DNA from: JAWKWH01 sp963669455
GTDB taxonomy: Bacteria > Pseudomonadota > Alphaproteobacteria > Rhizobiales > Rhizobiaceae
Length of the DNA: 64,000 nucleotides
Assembly: GCA_963669455.1 (NCBI GenBank)
Contig: OY770026.1
Location: 310,001-374,000 of the forward strand
Reading direction: 5' to 3'
How positions within the stretch are numbered: the first letter of the stretch is position 1; each line of letters begins with the position of its first letter. The translations under genes and the position numbers were made by a program. Below the pieces are notes generated by a model. That model had not been told where the DNA came from, did no database searches, and saw only the letters and a program-made list of their open reading frames with translations. Positions 42,535-51,608 of this stretch are shown piece after piece.

Positions 42535-43827
42535 ATGAAAAAGACAACAGTTCTCGCAACTGCAGCAATTGCGGTGATGATGGGCGCGGGGCCGGCGCTG
42601 GCCGACCTTGTTTTTCCGTCACTGAGCTACCGCACCGGACCCTATGGCGCCAACGGTATTCCGTTCGCCGATGGATATGCCGACTATTTTACCCTTTTGA
42701 ACGAGCGTGATGGCGGTATTGAAGGGCAGAAAATCCAGGTTATCGAATGCGAGACCGGATATAACACCGAAAAAGGTGTGGAATGCTACGAGTCGACGAA
42801 GAACCAGGGCGCGCTGGTCTACCAGCCTCTTTCGACGGGTATTACCTATCAGTTGATTCCGAAGGCCACCGCCGACGGCGTCTCGGTTCTGTCCTCCGGC
42901 TATGGCCGGACCTCTGCCTCCAATGGCAAGGTTTTCGAATGGATCTTCAACTTTCCCGCCACTTACTGGGATGGCGCCTCGATTGCGATCAACCATATTC
43001 TCGATCAGGAAGGCGGCAACATAGACGGCAAGAAAATTGCGCTGGTCTATCACAATTCCGCCTATGGCAAGGAGCCTATCCGCACGCTGGAAGAGCTGGC
43101 CAAGAAGCACAAATACGAGCTTAGCCTGTTTCCCGTTGACCATCCTGGTCAGGAGCAGAAGGCGACATGGCTGCAAATCCGCCGCGACAGGCCCGACTAT
43201 GTGCTGATGTGGGGCTGGGGTGTGATGAACCAGGTGGCCATTCAGGAAGCAGCGAATATCCGCTTCCCGATGGATCACTTCATCGGTGTTTGGTGGTCCG
43301 GTTCTGAAAACGATGTCCTTCCGGCGGGCGACGGAGCCAATGGCTACAAGTCTCTGGCGCTTCATGGCACAGGAACCGATTATCCCCTCTACGATGACTT
43401 GAAGAAATACGTGCTGGATGCCGGCAAAGCCGCTGGCGATGGCAGTCATGCAGGTGAGGTGCTTTACAGCCGCGGAATGTATTCGGCGGTGCTCGCTGTG
43501 GAGGGTGCACGCGCGGCCATGAAAATCCACAACACCACCGACATCACGCCTGCGATGATGCGCGATGGTCTTGAAGCCATGGACATCACCGATGAGCGGC
43601 TGGCCGAACTGGGACTGCCGGACTTCGGTGCCCCCTTCAAGACAAGCTGCGCCGACCATGGCGGTTCGGGGCTTGGCAAGGTGCAGCAGTGGGATGCGTC
43701 TACCAAGAAGTGGACCCTGATCACCGACTGGATTGCGTCTGACCGGTCGGTTATCGATCCGCTGATTGCAGAAGATTCGGAAGCGTTTGCTACCGAAAAC
43801 AACATCACGCCTCGCGCCTGCGAGTAG
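42535..43827 (+). CDS. Liv-type ABC importer, periplasmic binding protein
   Basis: A 430-residue periplasmic binding protein with a Sec signal peptide (MKKTTVLATAAIAVMMGAG then PALA, cleavage near residue 24). The mature part matches the LivK/AmiC-like fold: FPSLSYRTGPYGANGIPFAD, the ligand region QPLSTGITYQLIPKATADG, and KKIALVYHNSAYGKEPIRTL. At about 405 mature residues it is longer than LivK for amino acids. That longer class usually binds aromatic or other organic acids, in line with the ligase in the operon. GGGAGGA (42522-42528) supports ATG 42535. Confidence 0.87.
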   Translation: MKKTTVLATAAIAVMMGAGPALADLVFPSLSYRTGPYGANGIPFADGYADYFTLLNERDGGIEGQKIQVIECETGYNTEKGVECYESTKNQGALVYQPLSTGITYQLIPKATADGVSVLSSGYGRTSASNGKVFEWIFNFPATYWDGASIAINHILDQEGGNIDGKKIALVYHNSAYGKEPIRTLEELAKKHKYELSLFPVDHPGQEQKATWLQIRRDRPDYVLMWGWGVMNQVAIQEAANIRFPMDHFIGVWWSGSENDVLPAGDGANGYKSLALHGTGTDYPLYDDLKKYVLDAGKAAGDGSHAGEVLYSRGMYSAVLAVEGARAAMKIHNTTDITPAMMRDGLEAMDITDERLAELGLPDFGAPFKTSCADHGGSGLGKVQQWDASTKKWTLITDWIASDRSVIDPLIAEDSEAFATENNITPRACE

Positions 43828-43837
43828 TGAAACCCGC

Positions 43838-43867
43838 GGCCCCGGCATTGCTGCCGGGGCCATTTTT
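43838..43867 (+). terminator. Attenuating terminator between the binding-protein and LivF-like genes
   Basis: GGCCCCGGC (43838-43846) and GCCGGGGCC (43853-43861) form a perfect 9-bp stem with a six-base loop, followed by ATTTTTA. Partial termination here would keep binding-protein mRNA in excess over the last ATPase gene. Confidence 0.85.
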
Positions 43868-43887
43868 ACCGTTTTTGGAGAAACGCC

Positions 43888-44721
43888 ATGGCCGACGCTG
43901 CCAGCGCTGCTGAGCCCGCTGAAAACCTGCTCGAAGTCAACAATATCGAGGTGATCTACAACCATGTGATCCTGGTGTTGAAGGGCGTTTCGCTGTCGGT
44001 GCCGCAAAGCGGGATTGTCGCCATTTTGGGTGCCAATGGTGCGGGCAAAACAACAACGCTGAAAGCCATCTCGAACCTGTTGCAGGCCGAGCGCGGCGAG
44101 GTTACCAAGGGCAATATCGTCTTCAATGGCGATCAGGTCGAGGCATTGTCGCCCAACGAGCTGGTCAGACGCGGTTGTATTCAGGTGATGGAAGGCCGCC
44201 ACTGTTTCGGCCATCTGACAATCGAGGAAAACCTGATGACCGGCGCGTTTACCAGGCGCGACGGCGGTGCAAAGGTCAAGCAGGATCTGGAGATGGTCTA
44301 CGACTACTTCCCGCGCCTGCGCGAACGCAGATCGAGCCAGGCCGGCTATACGTCCGGCGGTGAACAGCAGATGTGCGCCATCGGCCGGGCGCTGATGTCG
44401 CGACCGACCATGATCCTGCTCGACGAGCCGTCAATGGGATTGGCGCCGCAACTGGTCGAGGAAATATTCGAGATCGTCAAGAAACTGAACGCGGAGGAAG
44501 GCGTTTCCTTCCTGCTTGCCGAACAAAACACCAATATTGCGCTTCGCTATGCGGATTACGGCTACATTCTCGAATCAGGGCGTGTGGTGCTTGACGGCGC
44601 TGCCAAGACGTTGCGTGAAAATGAAGACGTCAAGGAATTCTATCTCGGGATCGGCGGCGAGGGCCGCAAGAGTTTTAAAAACGTAAAGCACTATAAACGC
44701 CGCAAGCGCTGGCTTGCATAA
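43888..44721 (+). CDS. Liv-type ABC importer, ATP-binding protein (LivF-like)
   Basis: A 277-residue ABC ATPase. Walker A is ILGANGAGKTTTLKAIS; LivF-specific ELVRRGCIQVMEGRHCFGHL, signature TSGGEQQMCAIGRALM, Walker B ILLDEPSMGLAPQLVEEIF and AEQNTNIAL follow. A 15-residue Ala-rich N-terminal extension and a basic C-terminus (KHYKRRKRWLA) flank the core. It completes the five-component importer started at 39507. Confidence 0.88.
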   Translation: MADAASAAEPAENLLEVNNIEVIYNHVILVLKGVSLSVPQSGIVAILGANGAGKTTTLKAISNLLQAERGEVTKGNIVFNGDQVEALSPNELVRRGCIQVMEGRHCFGHLTIEENLMTGAFTRRDGGAKVKQDLEMVYDYFPRLRERRSSQAGYTSGGEQQMCAIGRALMSRPTMILLDEPSMGLAPQLVEEIFEIVKKLNAEEGVSFLLAEQNTNIALRYADYGYILESGRVVLDGAAKTLRENEDVKEFYLGIGGEGRKSFKNVKHYKRRKRWLA

Positions 44722-44738
44722 GGCGCATTGTTTCGACG

Positions 44739-45581
44739 TCAGCAGATGGTTTGAAACCGTGCTGCGATGATGTCCAAGACCTCGTCCGGGGGGCGTTGCC
44801 ACCAATCGTCGGCCGAAAAGATCTCGGCCTCGCAAAAACCGGTGTAGCCTGCATCCTCGACGGCGGCCCGGATCGCTTTCAGATCGGCCACGCCGTCACC
44901 CATCATGCCGCGGTCTAAAAGCATGTCGCTTGTGTTTTCCAGCCAATCACACAGATGATAGCCAAGGATCTTCCCCCGTGCCGCCAACAGGCTTTCGCGC
45001 AGGCTGGTGTCCCACCAGACATGGTAGACATCAACGGCGATGCCGACATTTTCAGCGGCGGCCATGGCGCAGACATTAAGCGCATCGCGCACGCTCATCA
45101 GGCAGGTCCGGTTGCCGCCGAACATCGGATTAAGCGGTTCAAGAGCAAGGTTCACGCCCCGGTCCATCGCATATTGCGCGTGGACAGACACCCGTTCGGC
45201 AAGCCGTTTCTGGCTTTCAACCACCCCTTTTGTCCCGGGTTCCGTGCCGCCGGAAACGATGGTCAGAACGGACGTTCCAAGCCCGGCGGCCATGTCGATG
45301 CTGGCTTTGATGTCATCATCGGACCCGGCATCAGACCCCGTCAGATAGGGGGTGCGGCAGAGCCCGGCGGCCTTGATGCCTGCCCGGCGCATACGCTCGC
45401 CGATCTCGACGGCCCGTGCGCCTATTTCACGGCGCCAGAAGACGATACCGCCATATCCGCGCGCAACACAGGCGTCGATCACCTGCTCCGGCGACCAGCC
45501 GGCCCCGTAACCGTCCAGATTGTGGCCAAGCGTGGCGGTGTTGAGTGCCAGCGCGGAGCAATCTTTCGAGAAATCCCGCAT
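44739..45581 (-). CDS. TIM-barrel sugar phosphate isomerase/epimerase family protein
   Basis: A 280-residue xylose isomerase-like TIM barrel (AP endonuclease 2 family). Metal-binding residues are expected in NLALEPLN (Glu), IAVDVYHVWWD (Asp, His), GYHLCDWL (His) and FCEAEIFS (Glu). Relatives isomerise sugars, inositols or keto acids. ATG 45581 was chosen because it shares one base with the preceding gene's stop (TGATG), which implies coupling; the frame continues upstream only by overlapping that gene. It is the last gene of the acyl-CoA dehydrogenase operon. Confidence 0.85.
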   Translation of the reverse strand: MRDFSKDCSALALNTATLGHNLDGYGAGWSPEQVIDACVARGYGGIVFWRREIGARAVEIGERMRRAGIKAAGLCRTPYLTGSDAGSDDDIKASIDMAAGLGTSVLTIVSGGTEPGTKGVVESQKRLAERVSVHAQYAMDRGVNLALEPLNPMFGGNRTCLMSVRDALNVCAMAAAENVGIAVDVYHVWWDTSLRESLLAARGKILGYHLCDWLENTSDMLLDRGMMGDGVADLKAIRAAVEDAGYTGFCEAEIFSADDWWQRPPDEVLDIIAARFQTIC

Positions 45582-46732
45582 CACGCCACGCCATAGATGG
45601 TGAGAAGCCGCTTCATACGGCTGACAGCCAGTTCCGGATCGCGCAACAGACCGCAGGCATCGGCCAGCTGAAATGTTTTTATCAAATCCGGCAGGGGCCG
45701 TGCGGCCTGGGCGCCGTTCAGCATGATGAAATGATCCTGAAATCCGTTCAGCCACGCCAGGAAGACGACGCCGGTCTTGTAATATTGCGTTGGCGCGCGG
45801 AAAATATGACGGGCCAGCGGCACGGTCGGGTCAAGCGTGGCGCGAAAGCCTGCTGTATCGCCTGCGCTTAGCCGGTTTACCGCATGGGCCGCAGCCGGTG
45901 CCAACGGATCAAAAATACCCAATAGCGCATGGGAATAGCCTTGATCGTCGCCCTCTATCAGTTCGGGGTAGTTAAAATCGTCGCCGGTATACATGCGCAC
46001 GCTTTGGGGCAGCCGGCGGCGCAAGATGATTTCCTTGTCCTTGTCGAGAAGCGAAATCTTGATCCCGTCCACCTTGGTGTGGTTGAGCTCTATGATCTCC
46101 ATCACGGTTTGAAGCGCCGCGTTAAAATCCGATGCGCCCCAATAGGAGGCAAGCGCCGGATCGAACATATCGCCCAGCCAATGCAGGATGACCGGCTGGT
46201 CCGAGGCCGACAACAATTCACCATAGAGCCGCACATACTGTTGCGGTGATCCGGCCACTCTGGCCATCGCGCGGCTGGCCATCAGGATCACGCGGGCGCC
46301 GAGGCCTTGTACAGCGTCCAGCTGATCAAAATAGGCACGGCGCACATCGTCAAGCGAGCGCGCCTCTGCGGGGTCGAGGTGGTCGGTGCCGACGCCATTG
46401 GCCACCAGTGCGTCTGGAAGCTCCTCGCGCGTGCGGGCGATGAGCTCCAGTGCGCCCGGCCAATCGAGCCCCATGCCGCGCTGTGCGGTATCCATTGCCT
46501 CGGCGATGCCGAGCCCCAGCCCGGCGAGATAATGGCGAAACGACAATGTCGCCTGCCAGTCCACTGCGGCAGGCCCATACGGATCATTGGCCGAAAAAGG
46601 ATCAGCCACCACGTGGGCTGCGGAATAGATGATACGCGCTGGATTATCGCCCATCGGACTGACGGGGACCGGCGAGCCCGTCAACACATAGTCGCTCATG
46701 CGGCCTTCAATATCGGGAAGTGCGATCTTCAT
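45581..46732 (-). CDS. DUF993 family protein (class I aldolase-like TIM barrel)
   Basis: A 383-residue protein of the DUF993 family, distantly like dihydrodipicolinate synthase. It has FRHYLAGLGLGIAEAMDTAQ RGMGLDWPGALELI, ANGVGTDHLDPAEARSLDDV, VILHWLGDMFDPAL, and a lysine strand VDGIKISLLDKDKEI that would match the Schiff-base lysine of the superfamily. The reaction is unknown, but a carbon-carbon lyase is plausible. It is followed by the epimerase with stop/start overlap and preceded by an SDR gene, a combination typical of carbohydrate-type catabolic clusters. Confidence 0.85.
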   Translation of the reverse strand: MKIALPDIEGRMSDYVLTGSPVPVSPMGDNPARIIYSAAHVVADPFSANDPYGPAAVDWQATLSFRHYLAGLGLGIAEAMDTAQRGMGLDWPGALELIARTREELPDALVANGVGTDHLDPAEARSLDDVRRAYFDQLDAVQGLGARVILMASRAMARVAGSPQQYVRLYGELLSASDQPVILHWLGDMFDPALASYWGASDFNAALQTVMEIIELNHTKVDGIKISLLDKDKEIILRRRLPQSVRMYTGDDFNYPELIEGDDQGYSHALLGIFDPLAPAAAHAVNRLSAGDTAGFRATLDPTVPLARHIFRAPTQYYKTGVVFLAWLNGFQDHFIMLNGAQAARPLPDLIKTFQLADACGLLRDPELAVSRMKRLLTIYGVA

Positions 46733-46742
46733 GAACAGAGCC

Positions 46743-47513
46743 TCAATATCGCGGTATCAAAAGGCCGCCATCGACCGAAATCACCTGGCCGGTGGTGTAG
46801 GGCAGTCTGCCTGCGGCGACAGCGGCAATAACCCGGCCAGTCTCTTCAGCGGTGCCTACCCGCGGTAATATGGTGAGCCCGTCCTTGGCGCGCTGCTGGT
46901 AACTGTCGATCACCGGGGCTGTCATATCGGTCGAGATCAGGCCGGGCTGAATGTCATAGACATGAATGCCCTCACCCCCCAGCCGGACAGCGAAACTTTT
47001 TGAGATCATCGAAGCCGCCGCCTTGGAGACCGCGTATTCGGCGCGCGGCAAAGCAACCGCCACGGCATTCGACGAGGTGACGTTGACAATGGAGTGGAAA
47101 AGATCGTTTGACCGTTGCCGCGCAATCAGCCGTTTGGCGAAGGCCTGGGAAAGAAAGAACATCGCCCTGGCATTGACGGCCAGGCAGCGGTCATAACTCT
47201 TCGCGGTCACGTCCAGGATGTCGCCGCGCTCCTCAACGCCGACACCTGCATTGTTTACCAGCGTGGTGAGCGGACCGATTTCCGCCTCGATCCGGGCCAG
47301 GTGCCGGTCATGTTCGGATGTGCCGGTAACATCGAAGGGGGCTGCTATAACAGGCACGCCCTCGGCGGCCACAGCCGTAACCGCGCGGGAAAGCTCATCA
47401 TCATCGGCCGGGCCGTTTATCGCGATGGCAAAGCCCTCGCGCGCCAGTTCGACCGCGGCGCCAAGGCCGATGCCCCGACTTGATCCGGTAATCAGTGCCG
47501 CCTGCCTTTTCAT
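46743..47513 (-). CDS. Short-chain dehydrogenase/reductase
   Basis: A 256-residue classical SDR. The cofactor motif is TGSSRGIGLGAAVELA; NNAGVGV follows, the catalytic serine is in the IVNVTSSNAVAVALP stretch and the Tyr-x-x-x-Lys pair in EYAVSKAA. RVGTAEETGRVIAAVA and the C-terminal GQVISVDGGLLIPRY are as in 3-oxoacyl reductases. Asparagine at the end of strand 2 (AINGPADD) fits NADP or NAD ambiguously. The gene overlaps the acyl-CoA dehydrogenase stop by four bases, so a role as hydroxyacyl or polyol dehydrogenase in the same pathway is likely. Confidence 0.87.
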   Translation of the reverse strand: MKRQAALITGSSRGIGLGAAVELAREGFAIAINGPADDDELSRAVTAVAAEGVPVIAAPFDVTGTSEHDRHLARIEAEIGPLTTLVNNAGVGVEERGDILDVTAKSYDRCLAVNARAMFFLSQAFAKRLIARQRSNDLFHSIVNVTSSNAVAVALPRAEYAVSKAAASMISKSFAVRLGGEGIHVYDIQPGLISTDMTAPVIDSYQQRAKDGLTILPRVGTAEETGRVIAAVAAGRLPYTTGQVISVDGGLLIPRY

Positions 47514-48655
47514 ACCGCCGCCCCGTTTTTCAGCAACTCACGGGCAATGATCATGCGCTGGATCTGGTTCGTGCCCTCGTAAATCTGGGTGATCTTGGCA
47601 TCGCGGTAAAGCCGCTCGACCTCAAAACCCCTGATGTAACCCGAGCCGCCAAATACCTGCACCGCATCGGCTGAACGCGCCACCGCCATATCACCGGCAA
47701 AGCATTTCGCCATCGAACATGCCATGGTCGCGTCCTCGCCAGCGTCGATCTTGGATGCCGCCGAGCGCACCAAAAGGCGCGCCGCCTCGATATCCTTTGC
47801 CATGTCGGCCAGGAGCCATTGCACGCCCTGGAACTCGGCGATCGGGCGTTTGAACTGTTTGCGTTCTTGTGCGTAGCCGACCGCTGCCTCAAGCCCCGCC
47901 TGTCCGATGCCGACTGCGAGCGCGGCAATGCCGACGCGGCCTTTGTCGAGCACGCTCATCATCATGTGAAACCCGCGTCCCTCTTCGCCCAGAAGCGCAT
48001 CTGCGGGCAGCTTGACATCGTCGAAGGTGAGCGCCCCCACCTGGCTGGCGCGCTGTCCCATCTTGTGTTCCTTGGGCCCTTTGATGACACCGTCTGCATG
48101 CAGATCGACAATGAAGATCGACATGCCGCGATGCCCGGCCTGCCTGTCGGTCCGCGCCAGTACAAAGGCGAGGTTTGCCACCGGTGCATTGTGTATCCAG
48201 ATCTTGCCGCCGTTTAATACCCAGCCATCGCCATCCCGTCTGGCATCGGTGCGAATGCCTGACACATCGGTGCCCGCTTCCGGCTCGGTGATGCAATAGG
48301 CAACAAGCGTTTCGGCGGCCATCACGCTGGCCAGATATTTTTCACGCTGCACATTTGTGCCATGGCGCACCAGCAGGGTCGAAATCAATTCAATCAACCC
48401 GCATTGATCGGCAACCGAAGCATAGCCGCGACTGAGTTCCTCCATTACCAGGGCATAGGTCAATGTGTCGAAGCCCGGCCCGCCCATCTCCTCAGGCACG
48501 CCGATGCCAAACAGCCCGAGTTCACCCATCTGTAGATAAAGCTCATGCGGGAAGCGTTGCTCGTGGTCCAGTTCCCCGGCAACCGGCCGAATGATGTCAT
48601 TGGCAAACTGCCGCGCCATGTCGCGCACCTGTTTTTGTGTTTCGTTCAATTGCAT
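47510..48655 (-). CDS. Acyl-CoA dehydrogenase
   Basis: A 381-residue short/medium-chain-type acyl-CoA dehydrogenase that introduces a 2,3-double bond and passes electrons to ETF. It has the N-terminal helix NETQKQVRDMARQFANDIIRP, FAD-binding ITEPEAGTDVSG and KIWIHNAPVANLAFV, QERKQFKRPIAEFQGVQW, and the catalytic glutamate in QIYEGTNQIQRMIIAREL. It is the first gene of a four-gene minus-strand operon (ACAD, SDR, DUF993, epimerase). A TAAC-N6-GTTA operator candidate lies 15 bases upstream of its start. Confidence 0.9.
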   Translation of the reverse strand: MQLNETQKQVRDMARQFANDIIRPVAGELDHEQRFPHELYLQMGELGLFGIGVPEEMGGPGFDTLTYALVMEELSRGYASVADQCGLIELISTLLVRHGTNVQREKYLASVMAAETLVAYCITEPEAGTDVSGIRTDARRDGDGWVLNGGKIWIHNAPVANLAFVLARTDRQAGHRGMSIFIVDLHADGVIKGPKEHKMGQRASQVGALTFDDVKLPADALLGEEGRGFHMMMSVLDKGRVGIAALAVGIGQAGLEAAVGYAQERKQFKRPIAEFQGVQWLLADMAKDIEAARLLVRSAASKIDAGEDATMACSMAKCFAGDMAVARSADAVQVFGGSGYIRGFEVERLYRDAKITQIYEGTNQIQRMIIARELLKNGAAV

Positions 48656-48670
48656 GAAAGAACCCTGATG

Positions 48671-48684
48671 TAACTAATTGGTTA
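48671..48684. promoter_or_regulatory. TetR-type operator candidate before the acyl-CoA dehydrogenase operon
   Basis: TAACTAATTGGTTA, flanked as G-TAAC-TAATTG-GTTA-C, is an inverted repeat followed by TTACT. The same arrangement recurs at 51609 and 59126. It overlaps the place where the operon's promoter or ribosome binding region should be, fitting repression. Confidence 0.6.
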
Positions 48685-48760
48685 CTTACTATGCAACAAG
48701 CCACCCGCCGTCAAGCTCTGACTGGAACCCGCGCGTAAACGGATAAGCCCATGTGCCGTA

Positions 48761-49549
48761 TCATGTTTCATCATCCGCTTTGAAATCCGGTGGCCGTTTG
48801 TCGCGAAAGGCCTGCGTTCCCTCGGCAAGATCGGGCGAGGCAAAAGCGGCTGCGCCGGCCAGCGCGTCAAGCACCCGTTCACGTTCTTCGCCCTCTGCCG
48901 CATTTATCATCATCTTGGCGATCTCGGTCGCGCGCGGGGACCGGACGCATAAGACCTCGGCAAGCTTTTGCGCCTCGGCCAAGCCCTGCCCTTGCGGGGC
49001 GACGCGGTCGACAAGCCCGAGGCGAAAAGCCTCCTGCGCATCAAAAACCTCGCCGAACAGCACCATGCGCCGAACGGTCTGTGCGCCAAACCGCCGCGTT
49101 GCCCGCTGGGTTCCGGACCAGCCGGGAATAACGCCCAGGCCGGTTTCCGGCTGTCCGAGCTTGATCTGCGCTTCGGCGATGCGGTAGTCGGCACAGGCGG
49201 CCAGTTCCAAACCGCCACCCAGCGCGTGCCCGTTTAACACCGCGATGACCGGTAGCCGCAGCCGCGCCAGCGCATCAAAGGCATCATGCCCGTCGCGCAC
49301 CCAGCGGCGGCTGAACTCAGCCGTATCGAGGCTGCTCCATGCATCGATATCACCGCCGGAGCAAAAGGCCTTGCCCCTACCGCTCAAAATGATGGCGCGC
49401 AGGCCCGTGCTGCGCTCGATTTCCCGGCAGGCCGCCAACAACGCATCGACCATTTCCGCATCGAGCGCATTAAACCTGTCCGGCCGGTTCAGCTGCAAAT
49501 AGCCAATCGGTCCTTCTGCATTCCAGCTGATTGCCGCCGTATCGCTCAT
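48761..49549 (-). CDS. Enoyl-CoA hydratase/isomerase family protein
   Basis: A 262-residue crotonase-fold enzyme. The oxyanion-hole segments are SGRGKAFCSGGDIDAW and NGHALGGGLELAACADYRIA. Both hydratase glutamates seem present, in GGGLELA and PETGLGVIPGWSGTQ, so water addition to a 2-enoyl-CoA is plausible. The start codon abuts the family A repeat (one base between), whose end here reads AAGGCGGGCTCTA instead of AAGACACGCTCTA. The altered GGCGGG is the only candidate ribosome binding site. It is downstream of the CoA-transferase and presumably read through the repeat. Confidence 0.88.
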   Translation of the reverse strand: MSDTAAISWNAEGPIGYLQLNRPDRFNALDAEMVDALLAACREIERSTGLRAIILSGRGKAFCSGGDIDAWSSLDTAEFSRRWVRDGHDAFDALARLRLPVIAVLNGHALGGGLELAACADYRIAEAQIKLGQPETGLGVIPGWSGTQRATRRFGAQTVRRMVLFGEVFDAQEAFRLGLVDRVAPQGQGLAEAQKLAEVLCVRSPRATEIAKMMINAAEGEERERVLDALAGAAAFASPDLAEGTQAFRDKRPPDFKADDET

Positions 49550-49550
49550 C

Positions 49551-50000
49551 TAGAGCCCGCCTTGTTTAAATGGAATTGTTTGAGCGCAGGTAATTTGTGT
49601 CCTGGCCCCCCTCTCGGCGGCGCTTCGCTTGCCTGCCGGGTCAACGAGGAGCGTGACGCGACGCGGGTGCACACCCGTTAGCGTCGCGCGACGACATCCA
49701 GGGCGCAAAGAACCTGTGGCGTTTTGCGGCTTCTTTGGCCCGCAACAACGCCTTGATCCGCTTGGAGCAATCGAGGCATTATTCGCTATACGGCCTGCAG
49801 CTGGGCGAAAATGCCCTGGCTGAAACGATTTGGGCTTGCTGTTCTGTTTCAAAACCTTAACTCCACCTGCTTGGAGGTCTTTTTCACGGACAGTGTCGTC
49901 AAAATCCTCGCACGATCGTTTGATCGCACTCCGGTGTTTTCCTAACTGCCGCAAAAAATCCTCTCCATCAAACTGATCCCATTTAAACAAGACGCGCTCT
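49551..50000 (-). repeat. Family A repeat, ~450-bp copy inside an operon
   Basis: Almost identical to the copy at 21541 in the same orientation, from TAGAGCCCGCCTTGTTTAAA at the left to TTTAAACAAGACGCGCTCT at the right. The left end differs at three bases that make a GGCGGG sequence in front of the enoyl-CoA hydratase start. The right end supplies the final codons and TAA stop of the CoA-transferase. It thus exactly fills the space between two genes of one unit. A minus-strand frame is open over the full length. Confidence 0.92.
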
Positions 50001-51578
50001 GGCCAGCTCCAGTTTGAGCCCCATCGGGCGGTCATGAAACAGGCCAGCATCCATTTCGCGCAGATCGTCAGCAATTTTTAATGGCGCGGCGGCCTGATCC
50101 AGCACGTCGCGCTGAAGGTCGACACCAGGTGCGATTTCCGTGACGGTCAGCCCGCCGGGTTTAAGTTTCAGCACACAGCGCTCGGTGACGTAAGTGACAT
50201 CCTGTCCATTTGCCAATGCACGTTTGCCCGAAAACGAGACCTGATCAACGGCATCGACAATCTTGGCGATTTTGCCTTCCCTGTCGATCACCAGTTTTCC
50301 ATCTGAAATATGCATCCTGGCTCCGGCATTGAAATTGCCCGAAAACACGATCCTGCCCGCGCGCGCGGTGATGTCGACAAATCCGCCGGCACCGGCGGTA
50401 CGATGCGGCACCGCCGAAAGACGCGAAACGTTGACCGAGCCGTTTCTGTCGATTTCGAGGAAGGACAACAACGATGCGTCGAAACCGCCGGTTTGGAAAT
50501 AGGCGAACTGGTGCGGCGAGGCGACAAAAGCCTCGGCATTGGCCGAACAGCCGAATTTGAAATCAAGCAGCGGTACGCCGCCCACAGCCCCTTGTTCGAT
50601 GACCCATGTCACGGCACCGTGACACCCCTCCTCCAGGAAAATCCGCGGCACATTGGCGGAAATGCCAAAGCCGATATTAACCGCCCAGCCCTGTTTTAGT
50701 TCCTGCGCAACCCGCCGGGCAATGACTTTTCCAATGCCGAATTCGGGCAGGTCAAAACTGTCAAGCGGGCGGATAAGCTCGCCGGAAATCGCCGGGTCAT
50801 AGCTCGTCGCAGTGGTTTGCAGCATATCCGGCGCCTCGACGATGACATCGACAAAAATGCCCGGAACCCGGACATCATGCGGGCGGATCGAGCCGTTTTG
50901 TGCCACCCGGCGCACCTGAGCGATCACGATACCGCCATTGTTGTGCGCCGCCAGCGCCATTTCCATCGCACCAAGATAGGCGCCTTCCTGTTCGAAGCTC
51001 AGATTGCCGCGCTCGTCTGCCGTGGTGGCCCGGATAATGGCGACATCGGGTCTGATGGAGCGAAAATACAGCCAGTCCTCGCCATCGAAACTTTCGCGCC
51101 GGACAATCGGGTCGGCGCGCGCGGCATCGTTCATCGCACAACCTTCCAGCTCCGGATCGACAAATGTCTCCAGGCCGACCTTGGTCAAAACACCCGGGCG
51201 CATTGACGCCCCTTCACGCAGCATGTCAAAAACAATGCCTGATGGAACATTGTAGGCCGCCAGCTGATTGGCGCTGATCATCTGCCAGATTTTTGGCGGT
51301 TCGGCATTGCTCGGGCCGGAGATAAAAGAGCCGCCAATGATTTTCGACAACAATCCCGGCTTGGCGATGTGATCCGTGCCCAACGTTCCAAACATGTCGC
51401 CTGCGGCGATCGGATGGACTGAGGTCAGATTGCCAGGCGTACCGGTTTCATCAAACCGTGTGCCGATCGCCTCAAGCACCGCATCGGGGCAACATAGACC
51501 GCTTGAGGAATTGACCGCGACCACCGCATTTTGCGCAATCAACTTAGCTGCCTGCCGAGCCGTCCTGACCTTTGACAT
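49983..51578 (-). CDS. Acyl-CoA:acetate/3-ketoacid CoA-transferase (fused alpha-beta)
   Basis: A 531-residue YdiF/propionate CoA-transferase-like protein with both halves in one chain, transferring CoA from a donor such as acetyl-CoA to a carboxylic acid. N-terminal marks are AAKLIAQNAVVAVNSSSGLC and FGTLGTDHIAKPGLLSKIIG. The C-terminal half carries FGCSANAEAFVASPHQF, where the catalytic glutamate is expected, and GNVNVSR-like NGSVNVSRL. The last five codons (RARLV) and the TAA stop are encoded by the end of the family A repeat, so the native C-terminus has been replaced. An operator candidate lies 30 bases upstream of the start. Confidence 0.9.
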   Translation of the reverse strand: MSKVRTARQAAKLIAQNAVVAVNSSSGLCCPDAVLEAIGTRFDETGTPGNLTSVHPIAAGDMFGTLGTDHIAKPGLLSKIIGGSFISGPSNAEPPKIWQMISANQLAAYNVPSGIVFDMLREGASMRPGVLTKVGLETFVDPELEGCAMNDAARADPIVRRESFDGEDWLYFRSIRPDVAIIRATTADERGNLSFEQEGAYLGAMEMALAAHNNGGIVIAQVRRVAQNGSIRPHDVRVPGIFVDVIVEAPDMLQTTATSYDPAISGELIRPLDSFDLPEFGIGKVIARRVAQELKQGWAVNIGFGISANVPRIFLEEGCHGAVTWVIEQGAVGGVPLLDFKFGCSANAEAFVASPHQFAYFQTGGFDASLLSFLEIDRNGSVNVSRLSAVPHRTAGAGGFVDITARAGRIVFSGNFNAGARMHISDGKLVIDREGKIAKIVDAVDQVSFSGKRALANGQDVTYVTERCVLKLKPGGLTVTEIAPGVDLQRDVLDQAAAPLKIADDLREMDAGLFHDRPMGLKLELARARLV

Positions 51579-51608
51579 GCGTCATTCCCGTCTGCATGAT
51601 TTTCTAAG

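Noticed and set aside
42619..44214. A 531-codon open frame on the minus strand
   Set aside because: It lies opposite the binding-protein and LivF-like genes, shows no domain and has no ribosome binding site. It arises from GC-rich codon use on the true coding strand.
45582..45755. A longer start for the TIM-barrel epimerase
   Set aside because: It would overlap the DUF993 gene by more than 170 bases. The ATG at 45581 overlaps the preceding stop by one base, the usual arrangement.
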